This document shows, piece by piece, positions 37,142 through 46,152 of a stretch of DNA of 64,000 nucleotides. The position numbers and the translations under genes are program-made. The notes under the pieces are model-generated. The model made no database searches and was not told where the DNA came from. It saw nothing but the letters and a program-made list of their open reading frames with translations. Numbering within the stretch: position 1 is the stretch's first letter; every line of letters begins with the position of its first letter. The DNA comes from Clostridiales bacterium (lineage in GTDB: Bacteria; Bacillota; Clostridia; Lachnospirales; Lachnospiraceae). Location: the NCBI GenBank assembly GCA_019424245.1, contig JAHYZV010000003.1:132532-196531 (forward strand). Reading direction: 5' to 3'.

Positions 37142-38428
37142 ATGATAGTGAAGAAATTTCAGGCGGAGACAGAGACAGAAGCAATATTAAAAGCTAAAGA
37201 TGAATTAGGAAGCGGTGCAGTGGTTCTTAACGTCAAGACATTAAAACAGAGAGGTGTATTCAGACTTTTTAAGAAAGATGTTGTTGAGGTTACTGCCGCA
37301 CTTGAGGAAAAAGAATTTATTAATGGCATTAATAATAAAAAGCCAACCATGGAAAATAAAGGTGCTAATAGTGGATTTATAAGCAGTCAGCCGATGAAGA
37401 ATATTACAGGAGGTTCGCAGATTAATCTTGTTGCAGATGAAAAGATTGATATGAATTCCAACGCTGCTAATATTGAGAAGAAACTTGATTCACTTCACTC
37501 ACTTCTTGAAAATCAGATGAATCCTGGAAGTAACAGTGCAAAGCGGCCGGCAGCAGCATCTGTCATGCATGAAGAAACATATGCACAGGATACAGGAAAG
37601 AAGATAGTTAAAGAGCGTGAGAATGCCAATTATAAATTCTTACAACTTATATATAAAAAGCTGGTTGATAATGAGGTTGATTCAAAATATGCAGATGAAA
37701 TAATTGCTGATATTGAGGCTTCGCTTAAGAAAGAATCTAACATTGACAGTATTCTGTCTGCTGTGTACCAGAAGATTATACTAAAGCTTGGAGAACCCCG
37801 CACAATATCTCTTGGAGACAAACCGAAGGTGATATTTTTTATTGGACCAACAGGCGTTGGAAAGACTACAACTATTGCAAAAATAGCGTCACATTTTAAA
37901 CTTGAAAAATACACAAAGGTTGCTTTTATAACCTCTGATACATATAGAATAGCTGCAGTGGAACAGCTTAATACATATGCGTCTATAATTGACTGCCCTG
38001 TAAATGTGGCATATTCTCCTGATGAAATGGATGAGTGTCTTGATGAATTTAAAACTTATGAACTTATACTTGTTGACACGGCAGGAAGGTCACATAAGTC
38101 AGAAGAACAGATGGAAGAGCTGGATAAGCTCATTGAGACGGTTGAACGCAGAAAGGATGAATTTGATTTTGAAATATATCTGACATTAAGTGTCACAACC
38201 AAGTATAAGGATCTTGTAAATATTGCAGATAAATATAAGCATATTAAGGACTGGGCTATTATATTTACTAAATTAGATGAAACATGCAGCCTTGGGAATA
38301 TGCTTAATATGAAGCTTTATACAGGCGGACAGCTTTCGTATACAACTTCAGGACAGAATGTACCTAATGACATTGAGGTAATTAATGAGCAGAGACTTGC
38401 TAAATTATTATTGGGAGGTAAATCATGA
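37142..38428 (+). CDS. flhF: Flagellar placement GTPase FlhF
   Basis: FlhF is an SRP-type GTPase that sets flagellar position or number. The 428-residue protein has the FlhF N-terminus (MIVKKFQAETETEAILKAKD), a basic/polar linker, and the NG domain with P-loop FIGPTGVGKTTTIAKIAS (about 233), TSDTYRIAAVEQLNTYA, the G3 motif LVDTAGRSHK and the guanine motif FTKLDET. The C-terminus overlaps flhG. Confidence 0.96.
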   Translation: MIVKKFQAETETEAILKAKDELGSGAVVLNVKTLKQRGVFRLFKKDVVEVTAALEEKEFINGINNKKPTMENKGANSGFISSQPMKNITGGSQINLVADEKIDMNSNAANIEKKLDSLHSLLENQMNPGSNSAKRPAAASVMHEETYAQDTGKKIVKERENANYKFLQLIYKKLVDNEVDSKYADEIIADIEASLKKESNIDSILSAVYQKIILKLGEPRTISLGDKPKVIFFIGPTGVGKTTTIAKIASHFKLEKYTKVAFITSDTYRIAAVEQLNTYASIIDCPVNVAYSPDEMDECLDEFKTYELILVDTAGRSHKSEEQMEELDKLIETVERRKDEFDFEIYLTLSVTTKYKDLVNIADKYKHIKDWAIIFTKLDETCSLGNMLNMKLYTGGQLSYTTSGQNVPNDIEVINEQRLAKLLLGGKS

Positions 38429-39306
38429 TGGATCAGGCAGAGAATCTTCGCAATATAATTAAAAAACAAAATTTAAAAAACATTACGAATTCGCGTGTTA
38501 TTGCCGTAACAAGTGGAAAAGGCGGTGTTGGCAAGTCAAGTACTTCTATTAATCTTGCAGTGCAGTTTACAAGGATGGGGAAGAAAGTTATTATACTGGA
38601 TGCTGATTTCGGGCTTGCTAATATTGAAGTAATGTTTGGTGTTATTCCTAAATATAATCTCAGTGACCTTATGTTTGCGGGCAAGGAGCTTGACGAGATA
38701 ATAACAGAAGGACCTGAAGGAATAAGATTCATATCAGGTGGTTCTGGAATTGCAAAGCTTGTCAATCTTGATAAAGAGCAGGTAAGAAGGCTTGTTAATA
38801 AACTCTCAGAACTTGAAGGAATGGCAGATGTTATAATTATTGATACCGGTGCAGGAATATCTCCTGCTGTCATGGAGTTTCTTGTCGCAAGTCCGGAGAC
38901 GATACTTGTGACAACACCAGAACCAACATCGATAACGGATTCATATGCGCTCCTTAAGGCATTAAGCATGAATGAGAATTTCAAAAAAGATGAAACAACA
39001 ATTAAGATGATAGCTAACAGAGTTGATTCTGAAGCTGAGGGTAGAAGCCTGTATGAAAAGCTTAATGTTGTGGTTATGAAATTCCTTGAAATTAATATGC
39101 AGTATTTAGGTGCGGTTCCACAGGATAATAATATTAAAAAAGCAATTATGAAGCAGAAACCGGTCTCTATGATATTTCCAAATGCCACATCGTCAAGGCA
39201 TTTTGAAGAAATAGCAACACGGCTGATGTCAGAAGGTGCAGATGTTCCTGTTCATAAGAGAGGCATAAGAGGATATCTAAGGTCTGTATTTGCAAAGAAT
39301 ATGTGA
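38425..39306 (+). CDS. flhG: MinD-like ATPase FlhG
   Basis: FlhG is a MinD/ParA-type ATPase partnering FlhF to control flagellar number. The 293-residue protein has the deviant Walker A VTSGKGGVGKSSTSINLAVQ (about 30), ILDADFGLANIEVMFG, and VIIIDTGAGISPAVMEF. The FlhF-activating segment DQAENLRNIIKKQN is at the N-terminus, matching the known motif. It overlaps flhF by four bases (ATGA). The C-terminal helix likely binds membrane. Confidence 0.94.
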   Translation: MMDQAENLRNIIKKQNLKNITNSRVIAVTSGKGGVGKSSTSINLAVQFTRMGKKVIILDADFGLANIEVMFGVIPKYNLSDLMFAGKELDEIITEGPEGIRFISGGSGIAKLVNLDKEQVRRLVNKLSELEGMADVIIIDTGAGISPAVMEFLVASPETILVTTPEPTSITDSYALLKALSMNENFKKDETTIKMIANRVDSEAEGRSLYEKLNVVVMKFLEINMQYLGAVPQDNNIKKAIMKQKPVSMIFPNATSSRHFEEIATRLMSEGADVPVHKRGIRGYLRSVFAKNM

Positions 39307-39329
39307 TTAAGAGGAAATGAGGTGCGGGA

Positions 39330-40049
39330 ATGTTCGAACAGCTTGTTGTAGGTGGGAAGGTTGAATTATTTAAAAAGAGCAGGCGTATAAAAGAAAACGG
39401 AGAAACAAAAGAAATGCTTGTAAGCCAGATAATGGATATCAATGATGAGACTATTATCTGTACGATGCCTTCAAGACAGGGAAAAATGATAGTGCTTGAA
39501 GTCGGAACTATGATAGAAGCTTTTTTTTATACAGGTAATTACATTTATAAATCTGACTGTACTGTAAAATCAAGAGGAAAAGAAGGAAATATATTTACAG
39601 TTGAATTAAGACCTGAAACAGCACTTGTAAAGTTCCAGAGAAGGGAATTCTACAGGCTGAAATGCACTATTGATGCAGATATTATACCGCTGACAGATGA
39701 AGAACGAAAGAATTTTGATGTAACCGGAAAATTGCCGGATAATTTTGTCATGCCGGAAGACAAAGGAATAATTGTTGACATAAGCGGTGGTGGACTGAGA
39801 CTTTTTTCAAAGAAACAATATGATGCGGATTCGATTGTTAATGTAAGTTTTCCAATACAGGTAGGGGACAGAAGCAGATATATGAAGCTGATGGCAAAGG
39901 TTGTAATGTCAATGCGCAATCAGAATTCTGACAGCGTATATGACAGCAGACTTCAGTTTGTGAATATGCAGAAGGAAGATACGGAGGATATTGTTAAATA
40001 CGTTTTTGCCCAGCAAAGAATAATTCGCAAGAAAGAAAGGGGGCTGTAA
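39330..40049 (+). CDS. YcgR-like PilZ-domain flagellar brake protein
   Basis: The protein has 239 residues, with a YcgR-type N-terminal domain (about 1-100) and a C-terminal PilZ domain. Both c-di-GMP-binding elements are intact: RREFYR (RxxxR, about 108) and DISGGGLRL (about 150). Proteins of this type slow or stop the motor when c-di-GMP rises; the homologue in B. subtilis is YpfA/DgrA. The position between flhG and cheB, inside the operon, links it to motility, but its binding partner is inferred. Confidence 0.88.
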   Translation: MFEQLVVGGKVELFKKSRRIKENGETKEMLVSQIMDINDETIICTMPSRQGKMIVLEVGTMIEAFFYTGNYIYKSDCTVKSRGKEGNIFTVELRPETALVKFQRREFYRLKCTIDADIIPLTDEERKNFDVTGKLPDNFVMPEDKGIIVDISGGGLRLFSKKQYDADSIVNVSFPIQVGDRSRYMKLMAKVVMSMRNQNSDSVYDSRLQFVNMQKEDTEDIVKYVFAQQRIIRKKERGL

Positions 40050-40050
40050 T

Positions 40051-41247
40051 ATGGCAAAAAAAATACTTGTCATAGATGACTCTGCACTCATGAGAAGGGT
40101 TATATCTGATATAATAAACGAAGGTAATGAGTATGAAGTCGCAGCTATTGCAAAAGACGGACTTGAGGGATTTGATTTGATTGTATCTAATCCTAATCTG
40201 TACAGTGCAATAATTCTTGATATTAATATGCCTAAGATGAACGGGCTGGAATTATTACAGAAGCTGCAAAAGAATCATATTGAGCAGACTGTTATTGTTG
40301 TAAGTACAGTAGCAAAAGAAGGCGCAAAAGAAACTATTCAGGCTCTTGAATATGGAGCGTTTGATTTTGTGACCAAACCAGAGAATTATTTTGAAACTAA
40401 GGGCAATGACTTTAAAAAGCGTATACATGATATGCTTAATGTTGCAACAAGTTCCAAAGCGTCTGTGGAAAGAACAAGGTCGGCTACGGATGTGAAGCCA
40501 TCAGGATATTCTGGCAGCAGGCTTACATCAGGAAGGACATCATTAATTTCATCGGAGAAAAAAGCTTCTATTGATGCAATATCTGCTTTAAGACGCAGGA
40601 ATGAGATTAATGATACAATTCCTCCAAAGGTTAATCCTTCAAGATTTACCAATATTAAAAGTGGCAGTAAGAAGGTTGTTGCACTTGCCTGCTCAACAGG
40701 TGGACCAAAATCATTACAACAGGTAATACCAATGCTTCCTAAGAATCTGGATGCCGGAGTGGTACTTGTACAGCATATGCCGGCAGGGTTTACAGCATCC
40801 TTAGCAGCCAGACTTAACGAAATAAGTGATATTAATGTTAAGGAAGGGGCAGATGGTGATGTTATACAGAAAGGCTGGGTATATATTGCACCAGGAGGAA
40901 AACATATCAAGGTTGTCAAGAAAGCATCTGAGTATGTGATAAAGCTTAATGACGAGCCTCCTATAGATGGCTTAAGACCATGTGCCAATGTTATGTATAA
41001 GTCACTTGTACAGTGTAATTATGATGAGATTACATGTGTTGTCCTTACAGGAATGGGAGCAGATGGTACGGAAGGAATAAAGACTCTTTCTGCCAGCCAT
41101 AAGAAAATTCATGTTATAGCTCAGGATGAAGATAGCTGTGTTGTATATGGCATGCCTAAGGCTATAGCACAGACAGGACTGGTTGATGAGGTTGTTCCAT
41201 TGAATAAAATTGCAGAAACTATAACGAAGAATGTGGGGGTATCTTAA
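40051..41247 (+). CDS. cheB: Chemotaxis methylesterase CheB
   Basis: CheB removes methyl groups from, and deamidates, chemoreceptors. The 398-residue protein has an N-terminal receiver domain (phosphoacceptor D57, ILDINMPKMNG), a linker rich in Ser/Arg, and a C-terminal esterase domain with the Ser-His-Asp elements ACSTGGPKSLQ, QHMPAGFT and TGMGADGTEG. It begins two bases after the PilZ gene. No cheR is seen in the window, so the methyltransferase must be elsewhere in the genome. Confidence 0.96.
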   Translation: MAKKILVIDDSALMRRVISDIINEGNEYEVAAIAKDGLEGFDLIVSNPNLYSAIILDINMPKMNGLELLQKLQKNHIEQTVIVVSTVAKEGAKETIQALEYGAFDFVTKPENYFETKGNDFKKRIHDMLNVATSSKASVERTRSATDVKPSGYSGSRLTSGRTSLISSEKKASIDAISALRRRNEINDTIPPKVNPSRFTNIKSGSKKVVALACSTGGPKSLQQVIPMLPKNLDAGVVLVQHMPAGFTASLAARLNEISDINVKEGADGDVIQKGWVYIAPGGKHIKVVKKASEYVIKLNDEPPIDGLRPCANVMYKSLVQCNYDEITCVVLTGMGADGTEGIKTLSASHKKIHVIAQDEDSCVVYGMPKAIAQTGLVDEVVPLNKIAETITKNVGVS

Positions 41248-41248
41248 G

Positions 41249-43360
41249 ATGGATGTAAGCCAGTATTTAGAGATATTTATCGACGAATCTAATGAACATT
41301 TGCAGAATTTAAGTGATGGTATCATGATTCTTGAAAAGGAACCTGATAACAGTGATACAATTAACGAAATATTCAGAGCTGCACATTCCCTCAAGGGTAT
41401 GGCTGGAACTATGGGCTATAAGAGAATGCAGAATCTTACTCATGATATGGAAAATGTATTTTCAGAGGTCCGCAATGGTAATATTAAAGTTGATTCAAGA
41501 ATGGTAGATGTATTGTTCCAGTGTCTTGATGCATTAGAGCAGTATGTTAATAATATCCAGGAGACTTCTGATGAAGGAACTGATGATAATGAGCCAATAA
41601 TTAAGGCACTTAACTCATTTATAGTTAATAATGAAGATAAGGGAGTATTACCTGAGGAAGCTAAGAAGGAAGAAGCTCCTGCAGAAGAGAAGAAAGAGGA
41701 AAGCACAGATGTTGCCGGTACTTATGCCAGATATAATAACATGGTATTTGCTGATTTTGAAAAGAATGCTGTTAACGAAGCAATTGAGAAGAAGATGAAT
41801 GTGTTCATCATTAAAGTAAGTGTTGATGAAAACTGTATTCTTAAGGCAGCCAGAGCATTTCTTGTATTTAAGAATCTTGAAGGTCATTGTGATATTATCA
41901 AATCAGAGCCATCTGCACAGGATATTGAAGATGAGAAATTCGAGCTTGATTTCAGCATTGTTGTTGTAACGGAAGAAAGTTATGAATCAATAGTTGGAAT
42001 AATCAAGAATGTTTCGGAAATTAAAGATGCTGCAGGAGAGGCTATAACAACTCCTTTTGCAGATGAAGATGATAAAGAAGAGAAGCAGGATACACCAAAG
42101 CAGGAAGAAAAGAAGGATGAGTCAGAGACAAAACCATCTGCACCAGTGACGGCAAAGAAGCAGGCTCCTGCAGCTAACAATAATAAGGCAGGCAAAACAG
42201 TGAGCCACACAGTACGTGTAGACATTGAAAAACTTGATGTTCTTATGAATCTTGTCAGCGAACTTATTATTGCAAAGAACGGGCTTGTATCAGCCAGTGT
42301 ATCAGAAGATGGTACAACATCTGTTAATCAGAAATTTGGTGAACAGATTGAATATCTTGAAAGAGTAACAACTAACCTTCATGAGTCAGTTATGAAGGTT
42401 AGGATGATGCCTATTGAGAGTGTATTTGCCAAGTATCCAAGAATGATAAGAGATCTCAACAAGAAACTTGGAAAGAAGATGGAACTTTATATGTCAGGTG
42501 AGGAGACAGAGCTTGACAGAACAGTTATTGATGAGATAGGTGATCCTATTATGCATCTATTAAGAAATTCTGCTGACCATGGACTTGAAAGCGCAGAGAT
42601 AAGAGCTGAGAGAGGCAAGCCAGAGGTTGGTTCTATATGGCTTGATGCATATCAGGAGGGCAACAATGTTGTCATAGAAGTAAGAGATGATGGTAATGGT
42701 ATTGATGTAGAGAAGGTTAAACAGAAAGCTGTTGAAAAAGGAAACCTTACTCAGGAGCAGGCAGATGCACTTACAGAAAAAGAAGCAATTGATCTTCTGT
42801 TTAAGCCAAGTTTTTCAACATCAGATAAAGTTACAGATGTATCCGGACGAGGTGTTGGTCTTGATGTTGTAAAATCAAAGATTGAAGCTCTTGGTGGAGA
42901 TGTCGAGGTTAAGACTAAATATGGAGAAGGCAGTACATTCAGTATAAGACTTCCACTTACACTTGCTATTATTCAGGCACTTATGGTTAAAGTTGGAGAA
43001 GAAAAATACGCTATTGCACTTGGCTCAATTGAGACAATTGAAGATGTACCGGTAAGCGAGATTAAATATGTTCATGCTAAGGAAGTTATTAATCTTAGAG
43101 GCAATGTAATTCCTCTTATAAGATTAAGAGAACTTCTTGATGTACCTGGCGAACCGGAAGAGTCTGACAATATAGTTATAGTAATTGTCCGTAAGGGAGA
43201 TAAGCTTGCCGGACTTGTTGTAGATAATCTTATTGGCCAGATGGAAATTGTTATTAAGTCACTTGGTAAGTACATTAATATTAACCGCATGATAAGTGGT
43301 GCTACAATCTTAGGTGATGGTTCAGTTGCACTTATCATCGATGCCAATACACTTGTATAG
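41249..43360 (+). CDS. cheA: Chemotaxis histidine kinase CheA
   Basis: CheA phosphorylates CheY and CheB. The 703-residue protein has the P1 histidine-phosphotransfer domain (H46 in IFRAAHSLKGMAGTMGY), a CheY-binding P2 domain (about 160-260), an acidic/Lys linker, the dimerisation domain P3 (VDIEKLDVLMNLVSELIIAK), and the ATPase P4 with the N box (HLLRNSADHGLE), G1 (VRDDGNGIDVEKV) and G2 (GRGVGLDVVKSKIEALGG). The CheW-like P5 completes it. ATG 41249 gives the standard N-terminus MDVSQYLEIFIDESNEHLQN; ATG 41231 is inside cheB's end. Confidence 0.97.
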   Translation: MDVSQYLEIFIDESNEHLQNLSDGIMILEKEPDNSDTINEIFRAAHSLKGMAGTMGYKRMQNLTHDMENVFSEVRNGNIKVDSRMVDVLFQCLDALEQYVNNIQETSDEGTDDNEPIIKALNSFIVNNEDKGVLPEEAKKEEAPAEEKKEESTDVAGTYARYNNMVFADFEKNAVNEAIEKKMNVFIIKVSVDENCILKAARAFLVFKNLEGHCDIIKSEPSAQDIEDEKFELDFSIVVVTEESYESIVGIIKNVSEIKDAAGEAITTPFADEDDKEEKQDTPKQEEKKDESETKPSAPVTAKKQAPAANNNKAGKTVSHTVRVDIEKLDVLMNLVSELIIAKNGLVSASVSEDGTTSVNQKFGEQIEYLERVTTNLHESVMKVRMMPIESVFAKYPRMIRDLNKKLGKKMELYMSGEETELDRTVIDEIGDPIMHLLRNSADHGLESAEIRAERGKPEVGSIWLDAYQEGNNVVIEVRDDGNGIDVEKVKQKAVEKGNLTQEQADALTEKEAIDLLFKPSFSTSDKVTDVSGRGVGLDVVKSKIEALGGDVEVKTKYGEGSTFSIRLPLTLAIIQALMVKVGEEKYAIALGSIETIEDVPVSEIKYVHAKEVINLRGNVIPLIRLRELLDVPGEPEESDNIVIVIVRKGDKLAGLVVDNLIGQMEIVIKSLGKYININRMISGATILGDGSVALIIDANTLV

Positions 43361-43374
43361 AGGAGGAACGGATA

Positions 43375-43848
43375 ATGGAGAATGTTAATGCTATAGAAGA
43401 TAAGAATTCAGAATCAACAACTTCTGTACAGTATATTGTTGTTAAGATAGGTAATGAGCAGTACGGAATTGATATCAAATATATTGACAATATTGTAAGA
43501 AGCCAGAACATAACAAGAGTGCCTAAAACACAGTCATATTATAAAGGTGTTATTAACCTAAGAGGCGAGATTTGTCCAATTATGAGCATGAGACTTAAAC
43601 TTGGATTAGAGCCGGATGAGCTTACAGATAAAACAAGATTTATAATAGTAAAGGTTGAGGGGGCTTCGATTGGTGTTATAGTAGACCAGGTTAAAGAGGT
43701 CGTTACACTTGAAGAAGAAGATATAGAGCGTATAAGCAGATCAACCAATGATGATGCGGCAGCTAACTATATTAATGCAATAGGAAAGAAAGATGGGGAA
43801 CTGATTTCACTTCTGGATATTGTAAGCCTTATTGTAGAAAATAATTAG
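43375..43848 (+). CDS. cheW: Chemotaxis coupling protein CheW
   Basis: CheW couples receptors to CheA. The 157-residue SH3-like protein contains YIVVKIGNEQYGIDIKYID and VINLRGEICPIMSMRLKLGL, plus VDQVKEVVTLEEEDIE. AGGAGG precedes ATG 43375. Fourteen bases separate it from cheA. Confidence 0.95.
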   Translation: MENVNAIEDKNSESTTSVQYIVVKIGNEQYGIDIKYIDNIVRSQNITRVPKTQSYYKGVINLRGEICPIMSMRLKLGLEPDELTDKTRFIIVKVEGASIGVIVDQVKEVVTLEEEDIERISRSTNDDAAANYINAIGKKDGELISLLDIVSLIVENN

Positions 43849-43864
43849 TGTTTGAGGTGAAGGT

Positions 43865-44491
43865 ATGTCAAAAATTGATTTGAATCAGCTTAATGATATT
43901 CAGTATGATGTTTTAAAAGAAATAGGTAATATAGGTGCAGGAAATGCAACAACTGCATTATCGAAGATGCTCAACCAAAAGATGGATATGTCAGTACCTA
44001 AGGTTGAACTTGTTCCTTTTAATGAAATATCAGATATAATGGGAGACGAAGATCAGACAGTAGTTGGTATTATGCTTGGATTTGAGGGGGATGTGTATGG
44101 AATGATGATGTTTCTTTTTGATACAAAATCAGCACATCATCTTGTTAATACACTTATGATGCAGGATACAGAGTCAGGTATTGAGGCAGATACTCAGTTT
44201 AATGACATGGAAATGTCTGCTCTTAATGAAATAGGTAATATTGTATCGGGTTCGTATCTTACAGCAATTTCTAAGCTTACTAACCTCAAGATGGTATCTA
44301 CTGTTCCAGAAATGACAATAGATATGATAGGAGCATTGCTTAGCGTTCCAGCTTCAGAATTTGGTAAATATGGTGACAAACTGCTACTTATACAGTCACA
44401 GTTTGGTGAACTGGATTTTGTTAATGGATATTTTCTTATGATTCCAGAACTGGAGTCATATGACAAATTGTTAGAATCTTTAGGTGTGTAA
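43865..44491 (+). CDS. cheC: CheY-P phosphatase CheC
   Basis: CheC dephosphorylates CheY-P and interacts with CheD. The 208-residue protein keeps both active-site helices, LKEIGNIGAGNATTALSKML (about 18) and LNEIGNIVSGSYLTAISKLT (about 122), each with the ExxN motif. It thus overlaps in role with FliY. It sits between cheW and cheD as in B. subtilis. Confidence 0.95.
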   Translation: MSKIDLNQLNDIQYDVLKEIGNIGAGNATTALSKMLNQKMDMSVPKVELVPFNEISDIMGDEDQTVVGIMLGFEGDVYGMMMFLFDTKSAHHLVNTLMMQDTESGIEADTQFNDMEMSALNEIGNIVSGSYLTAISKLTNLKMVSTVPEMTIDMIGALLSVPASEFGKYGDKLLLIQSQFGELDFVNGYFLMIPELESYDKLLESLGV

Positions 44492-44517
44492 AAGATATAT
44501 TTGAAAGAGTAACGATT

Positions 44518-45003
44518 ATGGGAAACATGATAAAGGTTGGCATGGCTGACTTAAAGGCATGCAAATGTCCTGATGCACTCACTACACTTGGACTTGGTTC
44601 ATGTGTAGGAGTTGCATTATATGATCCGGTAACGAAAATAGGTGGACTTCTCCACTGTATGTTACCGGATAGTACTCAGTTTAGAAATAATTCTAATATT
44701 GCTAAATTTGCAGATACTGGCATAGATGAACTTATAAGACAGATGAAAGCACTGGGAGCGGTTGATACAAGAATTGTTGCAAAGATTGCCGGTGGGGCTC
44801 AGATGTTTGCAAACAGATCTAATAGTGAAGCGTTGAGGGTAGGAGAACGCAATGTTATTGCGGTTAAGGCAAAGCTAAAAAGCCTTAATATAAGTATACT
44901 TTCTCAGGACTGCGGAGAAAACTTTGGAAGAACAGTGGAGTTTTATTCGGAAACAGGAGACTATGTTATTAAAGCAGTAGGAAAACCGCTAAAAACCATA
45001 TGA
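44518..45003 (+). CDS. cheD: Chemoreceptor glutamine deamidase CheD
   Basis: CheD deamidates receptors and stimulates CheC. The 161-residue protein has the catalytic-cysteine segment TTLGLGSCVGVALYD and the histidine segment GGLLHCMLPDS, then KIAGGAQMF, all diagnostic. Length is normal. Confidence 0.96.
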   Translation: MGNMIKVGMADLKACKCPDALTTLGLGSCVGVALYDPVTKIGGLLHCMLPDSTQFRNNSNIAKFADTGIDELIRQMKALGAVDTRIVAKIAGGAQMFANRSNSEALRVGERNVIAVKAKLKSLNISILSQDCGENFGRTVEFYSETGDYVIKAVGKPLKTI

Positions 45004-45039
45004 TTTTAGTGATACATAATTGTTGCGAGTGGAGGCTTT

Positions 45040-45300
45040 ATGAATAAGTTCAGAAATGTACCAGCCATAATAACATTACTGGCAGGGTTTATAACCAGTG
45101 TTATCATGATAAAATACAGATATACACTGGTTAATTTTATGTGGATACTTATATGTGTTATGCTTGCATTTTATATATGCGGAATGCTTATAAGATTTGT
45201 ACTTAATAAAGTAGCAGAAAAGAAAGAGAATAAACAAAAAGCATCTGACGAAGAAAAAGAAGATGTATCTAATATGGAGGAATCTGCCCAGCAAGAATAA
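45040..45300 (+). CDS. Small membrane protein of unknown function before fliA
   Basis: This 86-residue protein has two hydrophobic helices (about 9-25 and 31-55, the latter FMWILICVMLAFYICGMLIR) and a very charged Lys/Glu-rich C-terminal tail that ends ESAQQE. I do not recognise the family. GGAGG lies before ATG 45040. It is placed between cheD and fliA, and the last codons form one arm of a hairpin (see the next entry). A role in motility is only suggested by position. Confidence 0.7.
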   Translation: MNKFRNVPAIITLLAGFITSVIMIKYRYTLVNFMWILICVMLAFYICGMLIRFVLNKVAEKKENKQKASDEEKEDVSNMEESAQQE

Positions 45301-45322
45301 TTGTAGCATTTGGGCAGATTTT
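45281..45322 (+). terminator. Hairpin overlapping the end of the small membrane gene, before fliA
   Basis: AATCTGCCCA at 45281-45290, inside the coding sequence, pairs perfectly with TGGGCAGATT at 45311-45320 (10 pairs), and is followed by TTTG. The left arm lies in the last codons, so ribosomes reaching the stop could affect folding. It may reduce read-through into fliA. Confidence 0.5.
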
Positions 45323-45365
45323 GTGTTATTATCTGAGTATATTTTATTAATTGGGGGCACTGACC

Positions 45366-46124
45366 ATGGATGAGGCAGGCAGAGATAAACTGTGGAAGAA
45401 TTACATATCCACACGTAGTGCAGAATACAGGGATGAGTTGATAGTTGAGTATGCACAGCTTGTTAAGCTGGTTGCTGGAAGACTCAATATGTATCTTGGA
45501 TATAATGTGGAATATGATGATCTTGTTGGATATGGAATATTTGGACTTATAGATGCAATTGATAAGTTTGATTATGGCAAGAATGTTAAGTTTGAGACAT
45601 ATGCCAGCTTAAGGATAAGGGGCGCGATTCTTGATCAGATAAGAAAGATGGACTGGATACCAAGATCTCTAAGACAGAAGCAGAAGAGAATTGAAGCTGC
45701 TATGGCAAAGATAGAAAGTGAAACAGGTCATATAGCAAGTGATGAGGAGCTTGCTGCTGAATTAGAGATTACGATAGATGAACTGGCGGACTGGCAGGGA
45801 AAGATGAAAGCATCTAATCTTATATCACTTGATGAATATACAGAGGCAGGCAGTGAGGTTAAGATGGAGTCTGTTGGTAATTCACATTTTGACCAGCCAG
45901 AGGAAGCTATAGAAAAAGAAGAACTTAAGAAAATGATGGTCAGAGCAATAGATTCTCTCACTGAGAAAGAGAGAAGTGTTGTTGTTTTATATTATTATGA
46001 AGATATGACATTGAAAGAAATCAGTCTCACACTTGAAGTGTCAGAGTCAAGGGTGTCACAGCTTCATACGAAAGCATTGAATAAGATGAAGAAAATACTT
46101 GGTGATTATGTATTTTCTCTTTAA
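45366..46124 (+). CDS. fliA: Flagellar sigma factor FliA/SigD (sigma-28)
   Basis: The late-flagellar sigma factor directs transcription of flagellin, motor and chemoreceptor genes. The 252-residue protein has region 2 (VEYDDLVGYGIFGLIDAIDK with FDYGKNVKFETYASLRIRGA), region 3 (GHIASDEELAAELEITIDEL), and region 4 (SLTEKERSVVVLYYYEDMTL followed by EVSESRVSQLHTKALNKMKK). ATG 45366 has GGGGG at 45352-45356; a TTG at 45351 would overlap that site. A matching anti-sigma gene flgM is not in the window. Confidence 0.95.
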   Translation: MDEAGRDKLWKNYISTRSAEYRDELIVEYAQLVKLVAGRLNMYLGYNVEYDDLVGYGIFGLIDAIDKFDYGKNVKFETYASLRIRGAILDQIRKMDWIPRSLRQKQKRIEAAMAKIESETGHIASDEELAAELEITIDELADWQGKMKASNLISLDEYTEAGSEVKMESVGNSHFDQPEEAIEKEELKKMMVRAIDSLTEKERSVVVLYYYEDMTLKEISLTLEVSESRVSQLHTKALNKMKKILGDYVFSL

Positions 46125-46152
46125 TATAAGTATGTAAAAGGGGTTACAGCAT

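Noticed and set aside
38433..39188. Minus-strand frame (251 codons) opposite flhG
   Set aside because: It mirrors the flhG codons, with Ser/Ile/Leu-rich composition typical of antisense shadows; flhG is a clear gene.
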